The notes under the pieces were generated by a model. It worked only from the letters and a program-made list of their open reading frames with translations, was not told where the DNA came from and searched no databases. From the NCBI RefSeq assembly GCF_963678635.1, contig NC_087066.1, forward strand, positions 25,125,536 through 25,189,535: a stretch of DNA of 64,000 nucleotides, written 5' to 3'. This document shows, one piece after another, positions 35,187 through 45,003 of the stretch (position 1 is the first letter of the stretch; each line of letters starts with the position of its first letter). The position numbers were made by a program, and so were the translations under genes. The stretch is from Symsagittifera roscoffensis. Lineage: Eukaryota > Xenacoelomorpha > Acoela > Convolutidae.

Positions 35187-35631
35187 GTTCCGACTTTCGA
35201 TACGAAAGTAACGGAATATTTGAGCTCGGGGTGGGTTTTTCTCTTCAGACAAATTTCGACTTTTTAACTAGCCATTTTTGGCGGAATTTTTAAAAATCAT
35301 TCAAAAGGTAGTGTTGTCTTGAGCTTAAATTTGAAAAGATATTTCGCGCTAATAACGCGTAAGCAGAGAGTTAATCCGTCTTAGAAATCGTTCCAAATTC
35401 GTTAAAAGAAGCTTATTTGCCATAATTGGTTTGTTACAAGGAGTAAAATCTATCCCTTTGTATTTTGTACGGCGTGTCGGGGGATGATTTTCATAATAAA
35501 TTTCAATTTTTAGAGAAAAAAAAATCATTTTGTTTTATTTCATTGAATTTTTTAATGTTATTACTGCTCCATAAACCTTAAAAGGCAGTCGGAACATTCA
35601 GGGCTTCCCCCTGATATGAGCAGTCTTGTTC
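35187..35631 (-). repeat. GTTCCGAC-family repeat, minus-oriented arm
   Basis: Starts GTTCCGACTTTCG with ACGAAAGTAACGGAAT and ends GGCAGTCGGAACATTCAGGG then TGAGCAGTCTTGTTC. It is the reverse complement of 35808-36364, with about 110 bp missing. Shared inner blocks are CAGACAAATTTCGACTTTTT, GAGCTTAAATTTGAAAAGAT and TAAGCTT. No coding frame. Confidence 0.85.
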
Positions 35632-35807
35632 TATTTTGAATAGCAGTTCTTTCGCAGTTTTAGCTAAAAATGTAACTAAAATTCATTTGAAATGGATTTT
35701 TAGACACTAAAATCTATGTGTTCAGATTTCTTTTATAATGAGTTTATATGTTTTTGGTAATTTTTTTTTCGCATTTGAATAAGATATCGATGAATTTTAA
35801 AGAGAAG

Positions 35808-36364
35808 GAACAAAACTGCTCGTAACAGGGCGAAGCCCTGAATGTTCCGACTGCCTTTTAAGGTTTATGGAGCAGTAATAACAATAAAAAAATTAAACGA
35901 AAAAAAAATAAAATGAAATGAAATAAAATGAATTTTTTTTTCTAAAATTTGAAACTTTTTATAAAAATCATCCCCCCACACGCCATATAAAGTACAAAAG
36001 GATAGATTTCATTCCATGTAACAAATCAATTATGGCAAATAAGCTTCGTTCAACCAATTTGGAACGATTTCTAAGACGGATTAAATCTCCGCTTACGCGT
36101 TAATAGTGCGAAGTATATCGCGCGTCAATTGTCCCAAATTGGTCAAAATGGCCAAAATGGCATCTTTAAACCCCCATAACTTTGCAAAAATTGATCAAAG
36201 GTGAAATATCTTTTCAAATTTAAGCTCAGGACAGCAATACCTGTTGAATGATAAAAAAAAATTCAGTCAAAAATGGCTAGTTAAAAAGTCGAAATTTGTC
36301 TGAAGACAAAAAAAAACTACCACGAGCACAAATATTCCGTTACTTTCGTATCAAAATTCGGAAC
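35808..36364 (+). repeat. GTTCCGAC-family repeat, plus-oriented arm
   Basis: Fullest copy, 557 bp. It begins GAACAAAACTGCTCG, then a hairpin CAGGGCGAAGCCCTG, then AATGTTCCGACTGCC, and ends TTCCGTTACTTTCGTATC..CGGAAC. With the copy at 35187-35631 it forms a large inverted repeat around a 176-bp spacer. Non-coding. Confidence 0.85.
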
Positions 36365-36594
36365 AAAAACCATCCAAATCGTCCAAATCGGCCAAAATTA
36401 AATTGGCTTAAATTCCCTTTCAGTTCCTGAAATGTTTATGGTGAAACGATTCGAATTTAAAATTAATTCAATCCACTCCAAACAGTTTTTGCCAATGCGG
36501 GTGTGTTTGAATTAGCATACTGGTAGTTTGACAATGAAACATCAGGGAGAAAAGTTTTTAAAAAGATTCAGTCGTAGATAAGAGTAGAAGGAAA

Positions 36595-36765
36595 ATGAGC
36601 CTAATATTACTTTGGTTTTTAATTAATTATTTTCCTGTGACACAAAGATATTCCCGTCCTTCTTCTCACATCCATGCAGAGAAACCCCTTTTCGAGAGCG
36701 AAATATCATGGACAGACATGAAAGGACTCATGCGTTCTGTGCCAACTCAATTTGATCAAATTTAG
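36595..36765 (+). CDS. Candidate small secreted protein, 56 residues
   Basis: An ATG frame of 56 codons begins MSLILLWFLINYFPVTQ, which reads as a signal-peptide-like hydrophobic start. It continues with a hydrophilic tail containing RPSSHIHAEKPLF and WTDMKGLMRS, then a stop at 36763-36765. The tail is richer in G and C than its surroundings. It lies between members of the GTTCCGAC repeat family and does not overlap them. TCAGTC at 36568-36573, a common arthropod-type initiator, precedes the ATG by about 20 bases, but no good TATA box is placed for it. There is no homolog I recognise, and the mature part has no cysteine. It may be a first exon, a small peptide gene, or chance. Confidence 0.3.
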   Translation: MSLILLWFLINYFPVTQRYSRPSSHIHAEKPLFESEISWTDMKGLMRSVPTQFDQI

Positions 36766-37516
36766 AAATCGCAAAACAATTGTTGCTACTTCGGATATTT
36801 TTTGTATTTGCCTTCAGAACAGGCTAAATCTTCTGTGATGAAGTAAAATTTTTAATAGATTTCGGCGCGCAATCCGCAATTTCAATTAATTATACTTTTT
36901 TTCGAGTGAAATTTCTGTCAACCATCTCCCCGTGCCTAATCCCCCTTTACTTTTGTTGCAAACAGTTCTATTGTTGACCGTCCAATTTAAATTTTCTACA
37001 AAAACACTTCTATAACAGAGTTTTGTCATTACACCCCCACCCTGAAAAAGGCATAGAGAACGACGTGTATTTTCCCCCTAATAACTAGTAATCCAAGCCT
37101 GAACAAGGATAGCTGGTTGCTGCGAAAGTAGCAGATATACTTCCCATTACAGTAATTTATTTTTAAGAAAATTAAAATTTATTTTTTCAATTAGTCGAAA
37201 AAAAAATCGAATACATGTTTCAAAAAGCATATTTTCAAACTTACTGTTAGTTAAAATAAAAGAATAACATTAGCCTAAATGCATGCAAGAATAAGGAATA
37301 ATAATAGCTGAAGTAATGATCAACTTGCAGAAAAAACTCAATTGAGGAGGTCAATTTCTCAGCAAGCTTTGTCTATTGTACTAGGCGACATTTGTCAAGG
37401 TATAATTTTTGAGAATTTCAAAAAAATATGCTTAATCAAATAAAAAACAACAAAATTGTACAAATTGCTTGATTTTAATTAACTTTAAAAACAAGGGAAC
37501 TGAAATTTAGCCAAAA
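36766..37516. other. No gene recognised
   Basis: Moderately less AT-rich between 36.9 and 37.15 kb, with no long frame. No polyadenylation signal is placed convincingly for the small frame upstream. Confidence 0.4.
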
Positions 37517-37990
37517 CTGCGAAGTCCTGAATGTTCCGACTGTCTTTTAAAGTCTATGAAGCAATGCTGGCTTTACAAAAAAAAAAAATTTTCGAAATTT
37601 TTGATTTTTTTTTTAAAATCCCCACTACATAATGCAAATTGAAAGGCTTTGCTCCTATTAACGTAAAAGTTACGACAAATAGCTGATTTGAAACAATTTG
37701 GATTGCTTTCTGTGAGGGATAAAATCTCCACTTACGGGCTACTAGCGCAATATATATAGCGCATTACTTGTCTCAAATTGGCCATAATGACAACCTTTGA
37801 ACCCTCAAACCCGAAATTTACCAAAAATGATTACAGGAAAAATATCTTTTAAGTTTTACGACAACAATATTTTTTGGCTGATATAAAAATTCCGTCAAAA
37901 GTTACTAATTAAAAAGTCAAAAAGTGTCTGAAGAGAAACAAACCACCCCTAGAACAATGTTCTGTTACTTTCCTTACGAAGGTCGGAACA
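37517..37990 (+). repeat. GTTCCGAC-family repeat, diverged copy
   Basis: Begins CTGCGAAGTCCTGAATGTTC with CGACTGTCTTTTAA and ends TTACTTTCCTTACGAAGGTC with GGAAC. It lies head to tail with the copy at 38009-38552. It is more diverged than the others. Confidence 0.7.
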
Positions 37991-38008
37991 ACAGGAAGCA
38001 AATATAAA

Positions 38009-38552
38009 CAAGATTGCTCGTATCAGGGCGAAGCCCTGAATGTTCCGACTGCCTTTTAAGGTTTATTGAGCAGCAGTAATAGCATAAAAAAATTAAATGA
38101 AATAAAACAAAATGAAAAATTTGTTTTTCAAAAATTTGAAATTTTTTAAATGAAATCATCCCCCCACACGCCATATAAAGTACAAAAGGATAGATTTCAT
38201 TCCTTGTAACAAACCAATTATGGCAAATAAGCTTCGTTCAACCAATTTGGAACGATATTTAAGACCGATTAAATCTCCGCATACGCGTTAATAGCGCGAA
38301 TTATATCGCGCGTTAATTGTCCCAAATTGGTCAAAATGGCCAAAATGACAACCTTTAAACCCTCATAACTTTACGAAAAACGATCACAGGTGAAATATCT
38401 TTTCAAATTTAAGCTCAGGACAACAATGCCTTTTGAATGATATAAAAAAGTTCCGTCAAAAATGGCTAGTTAAAAAGTCGAAATTTGTCTGAAGAAAAAA
38501 AAACCCACCCCGAGCACAAATATTCCGTTACTTTCGTATCGAAAGTCGGAAC
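38009..38552 (+). repeat. GTTCCGAC-family repeat, well-preserved copy
   Basis: Starts near GATTGCTCGTATCAGGGCGA, has AATGTTCCGACTGCC, and ends TTCCGTTACTTTCGTATCGA then AAGTCGGAAC. Very close to 35808-36364, including CATCCCCCCACACGCCATAT and TTATATCGCGCG. Non-coding. Confidence 0.85.
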
Positions 38553-39224
38553 AAATAGTTATTCAAACTTAATCAAATAGTTCGTTTCTAATTTTTGAGT
38601 TTTTGCATTCATTTTTGTTATGAGGACTGCTTTGGCAAATATTTTGATGATGCATTTTCAATTTCATCTAGTATATATGGAAAAAAAACATAAAGCAACC
38701 AATTGTTTTTTTAAGTAAATAAACCTTGTGATTGCAAAATCTTTTTTTGCGTGAAAACAACACATTTTGAGAAAATGTTGGTCTGACTCATTGAACAGCA
38801 AATCATTGAGCCCCATTCGTACGTTTTTGAGCCGGAATTGACCAGAAAGCAACTAAATTTTTCATTTCAATTTGTAAAAGATGCAACTACAACGTGTAGA
38901 TCAATTTGTCTCCCCAATCACAATTGGTTGAAATGTTGTAGAAATATGCTCACATAACAAGCATAAGTTTCTAGCGCTGGAGAGTTATAGCCTTAAGGCA
39001 AACAAAAACATATGACCCATAAATATTTGTGCAGTGTCCCATTGGCTGAGCAAAGATTAAAAGGGTCCAGGAGCAGAGCGAACTCTTAGGCAAAATAAAA
39101 AAACTTCTCGGGCATAATTGTTGAATTCAAATTACTTATTTGGTTTGCGAGAAAGTTTTTGTTTAACCATCCTGCAATGTTTACATGCATTATGTGATAC
39201 AGTGCTAATTTAAGTTCAATAAAT
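38553..39224. other. No gene recognised
   Basis: The short frame at 38664-38852 (minus) shows no motif. Nothing else stands out. Confidence 0.4.
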
Positions 39225-40515
39225 TTCAAACTGGGTTGAGATCAGACAAAACTGGCTAAAAAAAAACTGCTTAGATTTTCACCAGAATTATGGTACAATT
39301 CTCCAAAATTCTCAGTCAAGTTTTTATTCAAACAAATTCGTCAATTTGGCTGTTTCTAATGGATCAAGAATAACACTGAAACAATTTTGTTATTTGATGA
39401 GAAAATCAAATCACAAGAAGCCTTTTACACAGCTCAAAAAAGGAAGGTTCAAAGTTTTAGGAATGTTAAACCTGCTAAAGAGAATAAATTTTTGGCTTGA
39501 TAGTCAAGAAATGGGATTATTATCATATAAAACCAAAGTCAATGCTTAAAAAAATTTTAAGCAAATTGCGCAAGCTTTTGGAGATTTAACTCTTTTAACG
39601 CTTTGTTGGGCTGTATAAGAGATTTTTTGATATATTTTTCACCTCAGTTAACAAATTTGTTTCAGCGTAATTCTTGATTCAATAAAAAAACGAACCATTT
39701 TGGGGTAAAAATTTTGACACCATAAATTTCTTTTAAATTTCTAAGCAATTTTTGTTCTCGTCAATTTTAATCTAATTTTAACACAATTTGATAAAAAAAA
39801 GGCGTTTGGAATTTCAAACCTTGTTCGTTTTGTCTGTTCATTGAAATCAGCACTGTATCTTAGGCCTCAATTGAGAAAATATGCGCTTAAAGTTAGTTGG
39901 ATGAATACTTTTTTTGAGAATTTGGCAAAAAATTACAGTGCGCTAATCGTTCAAAATTTGCTTAGTTTTGAAATGAGCTTGAATTTTGAAACAAAGTTAC
40001 TAAGAAGAGAGACAACTGATTGCTTTGTTTCGCAATTGATTGGTAATACTCTGGTCTAATTGTTCAGTTTTAACAATTTTCACATATAAATATTAGAAAG
40101 CAGTTATTTTTTTTCTAAAATTTGTATCACAACACAATTGTTTTTTTTTCATATAGAATACTTTACACCGTTTAAATTTTTTTTTTCAAACTTGCTTCTT
40201 CGAAAAAGGGTTAATTAATATGAAAAAGCACGCTCGATATTGAAATCTGCGTGTTCCAACTTGAAGAAGCTACAATATTGGCCAAAGCTTTTTACAAACC
40301 CAGTTTTTAACTTTCGAAGTTCGTCTTGCAAACCCTATTTAAACGACTATTTTCAACGGATTTTTGTGAAACTTCCAATAACAATTTTCAACATCAGCCT
40401 AGAGCAAATGACCAGTACTCCTTGTGACATTATCAATTTAGTTAAGCTTTTACGAGCTTGCATTTTATTTCATGTCACAAACTTTTTATTTACTGTATGC
40501 AGCATGATTTTCTAA
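39225..40515 (+). pseudogene. Decayed reading frame of unknown identity
   Basis: One frame is largely open across about 1.3 kb. It reads through ISNWVEIRQNWLKKN near 39.23 kb, AVSNGSRITLKQFCYLMRKS (39349-39408) and GRFKVLGMLNLLKRINFWL, stops at 39547, and continues at 39559 with KQIAQAFGDLTLLTLCWAV. After a stop-rich patch (39.6-39.8 kb) it reopens with YLRPQLRKYALKVSWMN (39841-40059) and again at 40240-40515. All pieces lie in the same phase, as expected for a coding sequence broken by point mutations, not by indels. No splice sites with matching phase explain the patch. I do not recognise the protein; a transposon ORF is as likely as a host gene. Confidence 0.4.
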
Positions 40516-43245
40516 ATGAATGAAAATGCTTGAAACAATTGAGTCTTAATGTGTTTTATTTGTGAACTGATGAATTTCTTTAAGTTTGTGCTTCATTTCA
40601 TGAGAGAAGTATCAAGAAAACTTGATGTGTCGCTAATATAATTTATGATAGCCAGCAGAAATTTGATTTATCTGATCCTTTCTCTTACAATTTGGATAAA
40701 GACTTATGAAAAATTTTAATGCTATCAGAATGAGTTGTTAAGCAGCAAAAAGTTGTCATTATAAATTTTCAGCAAAATAAAAAGAAAAACTAATTTACCC
40801 TTGACACTCCAGCTGTATGCTCTGACGAAGTATTGGGTTTTTTGAAAAAATATAATTTGAAGATTTCTCGGAAACTTGAATCAAATAATTATTGATTTGA
40901 CTTGCCAATGATGTGAAGAAAATATATGCTCGGAGTGGTTTTTAATTCAGACAATTTCGCCAATCAAAATCATATTTAGTAACAAAAAAATAATATAACC
41001 CAATGAAGATATTGACTCCTTGAGTTTCATTTCGCAACCCTGCTTAGTAAAGTTTTAGGAATATGAAAATAGCCGATTTTAAAAAATTCTGCTAGCTTTA
41101 AAGATTTTATTGCTCTACTCAATTTTGCGCACTTTAAAGATCAGAACACTAGAGCGCGCTTGATAATTAAAGCGTAACACAAACTGTTTATTCTCGGTAA
41201 ATCATTGCAAAAACAAAACCTGGAGGCGAACTTATTGATCTTTTTGATACTCTATATGACTCAAATTCTAACGCTTAACTTTTACTAATTGTAGACAGAA
41301 AAACTAACCGTTCAAATTTTATTGCTCATCGAAATTATTTTTATGGAAACGATTTGAAACCTTTCAACGGGCAGTCAGAACATTTAAATTTGTGCCCTGA
41401 GAAACAAGCACTATTGTTGTTCCGACTTTCAAAGAAAGTGAAGAATAAATATGCCTGGAGTGGTTTTTTGTATTCAGAAAAAAATGACAGCGCATGGGTA
41501 TCGATGCGGAAATAGACTAAATCGCTGCTCGAACTATATTTTATTTATTCATATTAATTTATGCATAACAAGTTATCCACACTCATAAGAGTTTCAAAGT
41601 GATTTGAGGCCAGCTATTTAGTGAAACTAGTTCTACTCACTTTTAGTATTTACAGTGATATTGACAGTACACAACTTTTAGTTTATCAATGTAATTTAAT
41701 AAAAACTGCTCAAGACCAATTCAGGGGCCGTCAAAAACATATACGACCAGTCTTGTTAAAAAATGTGATTGTTGAACTTTATAATACCATAGTTTTAATC
41801 AAAAAAACCCAATTTGGTTTTTGTTATTTGATTGCTTAATAGAAACAATATATAATAAAGTTCACAGCATTATCAAACGTAAGGAGCCTTACTAAACTTT
41901 TAGGGTTGCTACGACTCAGTATTTGTAGAGTACTTTTTTCTAAGAAATTTTTAAATTTTGAAAAATGCTGGCGATCAAGAAGAGCCAGTTACTGTTAGTT
42001 GTAGCTAAGAACTAACCGACTCATGTCAATTTAGCTAGCAATCGATTTTGCGAACTGTCTTTTTTTCAATCTTTGTTAAATGGGATTTAAGTTAAACTGT
42101 ACCTGACGCTTGAAAAACAAAACGCTACGGTGGCTAAATTTCTAATTGGTACTCTTTTAACCCGCTCGATCTAAAAGCTTTTGAAAATGCAAAGTTTTTT
42201 ATTCCTTTTTCTCGACAGCGAATCAGGTATAGGTGACAGCGAAACAAAGCTTAGGTATAGGATGTTAATTTATCTTTTCTAGGGGAAAGATGTAAGCTTG
42301 GCCCCAAAATCTTTTTACGTTCTCCGTGTTTGTGCAATGACGGAAATTGTTTCTTCTTGATATCACACCATGACAATCAAAAAATCACTCAGCAGAAAAA
42401 TATCATGTCTTTTAGTCTTAAGAAAAATTGTGTCCCTCAAAAAACCAAGATACTCACACTCAAAAAAGTCATTTTTAACCTGACTGGAAATTCCCTGATT
42501 AAAAATCACCTGACTGGTCGACCGCTCTTTTTTCTAAATTTTTAAACTGTTAGCGAGTAATACAATTTTTCCGTGAAAACACGATGAAAGCACGGTACTG
42601 CTAATTGAATCATGTTATTGAATTTTTGGCTATACTGACCTATCAAAGCACAATTACAAGTCTGATATGGAAAAAAGTATCAACTCGTCCAAAAACCTGC
42701 ATGATGACGACCAGCAAGCTGAGTTTGATATATAATTTATGCAAACCGCAAGATTATTGTTTTTTTTGAGGACATATTTATCACTAAGTAGAATGATCTC
42801 AGAGAAGCGTGAAGCGTATAGATAAATCTAAGGCTATATACAAAGTAAACATCAAAAAAATAAATGTTTCCTTTTATTTCACCCTTCATCATTGCTATTT
42901 TAAAAAATTTCTGGTGATATGTTACAACAGGTGGTAATTTTGACTATAGTGCATGTACTAATTTTGAGAGCTATAATGTATAATATAGTCATTTCGTTTT
43001 CAATCCATTGTACTACTACAAAGATAGTTTTTGTAAATAAATTACTCTGTCAAATGAAATGCTATTCAAAAACTCAAATTTTACACTTCTTTTGCCAAAA
43101 TATTTGGCATTTGAATTAAATCATAAATAATGTGCGAAGTATAACAAAAAAGCGATCCAGCTATTGAAATTGAACTAACCACTTTTTGTAATATATCACC
43201 CTTTTTCTCATCTATGAAAATTTAATGTAAAAGAACTAGAAAAGT
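40516..43245. other. AT-rich; repeat relics only
   Basis: Relics of the GTTCCGAC family at about 40920-40960 (GCTCGGAGTGG) and 41352-41465 (GGGCAGTCAGAAC; TTGTTCCGACTTTC). A frame at 41621-41839 has no motif. The rest shows nothing I can support. Confidence 0.45.
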
Positions 43246-44093
43246 GTTGGTTTGATCTGCTAAGTAAATCAGTAAAAATGTTAATGTACAAAATGAAAAA
43301 GCTTTGATAGCGAAAACGTTAATTTATTCATAAATTTAATTACAAAAATAGGATTCATAAAAAATGGTCTTATTTTTAAAAGAAGTTTATATTTAAAAGA
43401 AGTAGCAGATTTGATGGTCATAACCTAAACAGAAAACAGTTTAGTCTAGGAAAATTTGGAAAAAAAACTGCTGTTTGCATTTCGATTCAAAGTTTTTGGT
43501 TGTTTTTTAAATAACAAATTTAGGGCGATAGATAAAGCTGATAGGTAAGCAGATAGATAAAAAACTGATTTATAGGTATCAATTTTCTGATAGTGATAGA
43601 TATATGTCGGGAATGAATTGCTTTTCGATACGAAGATATGTGATATTGTTTGTATTACAAAAATTAGAAAACTGTTGGTTTGATCTGCTAAGTAATTCAG
43701 TAAAAATGTTTATGTACAAAATGAAAAAAACTTTGACAGCGAAAATGTTAAATTATTCATAAATTTAATTACAAACATAAGATTCATAAAAAATGATCTT
43801 ATTTTTAAAAGAAGTTTATATTTAAAAGAAGTAGCAGATTTGATGGTGATATACCTAATTAGAAAACAGTTTAGTCAAGAAAAAATTTGAAAAAAATGCT
43901 GTTTGCATTTCGATCCATTTGGTTGTTTTTTAAATAACAAATTTTGGGGGATAGATAAAGCTGATAGATAAGCAGATAGATACAAAAAACTGATTTATAG
44001 GTATCAATTTTCTGATAGTGATATACATAAGTCGGGAATGGAGTGCTTTTCGATACGAAGATATGTGATATTGTTTGTATTACAAAAATTGGA
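43246..44093 (+). repeat. Tandem duplication, two copies of about 425 bp
   Basis: GTTGGTTTGATCTGCTAAGT occurs at 43246 and 43674 (period 428). The two copies match closely through TTTAAAAGAAGTTTATATTT, AAGCAGATAGAT and CGATACGAAGATATGTGATA. Non-coding; no partner elsewhere in the window. Confidence 0.9.
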
Positions 44094-44312
44094 CTAAAAT
44101 GTGAGCAAATCAAAAATTGATAATCTTATATGTTCAAATTTATTTACTTAAAAGTTCTCACATTGCTTTGAGTTGACAAGTTGATTTTCATTCTCTAAAA
44201 TTAAACTAATTTATGGCGGTGAGGCTGTGAGACAGTAAGAATTATGTTTGAACTAATTTAGAGACCACATCTACTTGGCTTCGTTCGTAGTCTAAGGTAA
44301 GATGCTCTATGT

Positions 44313-44560
44313 GATATAAGTTTACTCTGCGTTTTAATTCGAAATATCCGAACAACCAAGTCAAAAAATAACTGCTTTAACAGGGAGGTATTCATGGCAT
44401 TTTTTTTATTCGAAAAATTTTGCATTGTTTTACTTCTCAGAAGTCAGTTAATGCAATATTTTCTGAAAAAAATTGCCACGAAAACTTTCTTGTTAAATTA
44501 GATATTATTTGATTCGGTTGTTCTGATATTTCAGATCTAAACGCAGAGTAAAGTTATATC
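44313..44560. mobile_element. Inverted-repeat (foldback) element
   Basis: Arms of about 105-110 bp, 44313-44423 and 44455-44560, are diverged reverse complements. Shared blocks are GATATAA(G/C)TTTACTCTGCG, GAAATATC(C/A)GAACAACC and TGGCA..TTTTTT. I see no clear target duplication, and weak pairing may extend further out. Confidence 0.7.
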
Positions 44561-44625
44561 AAAACAAGGGCCACGTATTCTTTTATTTACGTCTACAAAA
44601 CTTTGTATCGTCGTTATTCTTCCGA

Positions 44626-45003
44626 CTTTCGTAACGAAAGTAACGGAATGTTTGTGCTCGGGGTGATTTTTTTTTCTTCAGACAAATTTCGATTGTTTAA
44701 CTAGTCATTTTGTATTATTCAAAAGGTATGGTTGTCTTGAGCTTAAATTTGAAAAGAAATTTCACCTTTGATCATTTTTTGTAAAGTTATGGAGTTAATA
44801 GGTCTCTAAGCCAATTTGAGGTAATTATTCCACGATATATTGCGTGCTAATAACGGGTAAGCGGAAATTTTATCCATTTTAGAAACCTTTTCAAATTCAA
44901 TTGAAGCATGCTATATGTACTTTTTAATACTTTGCATCGAAATTTGTATGAAAAAAACATCCTAATAAGAATTATTCCGATACTTTCGTTACAAAAGTCG
45001 GAA
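44626..45003. mobile_element. GTTCCGAC-family element with matching ends
   Basis: Both ends carry about 30 bp in inverted orientation: TTCCGACTTTCGTAACGAAA on the left and its near complement on the right, with two differences. The inside is related to the 35-38 kb copies (CAGACAAATTTCGATT, TTGAGCTTAAATTTGAAAAG, GCGTGCTAATAACG). Unlike those copies, the right end is the TTTCG type, not the TGCC type. Confidence 0.75.
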
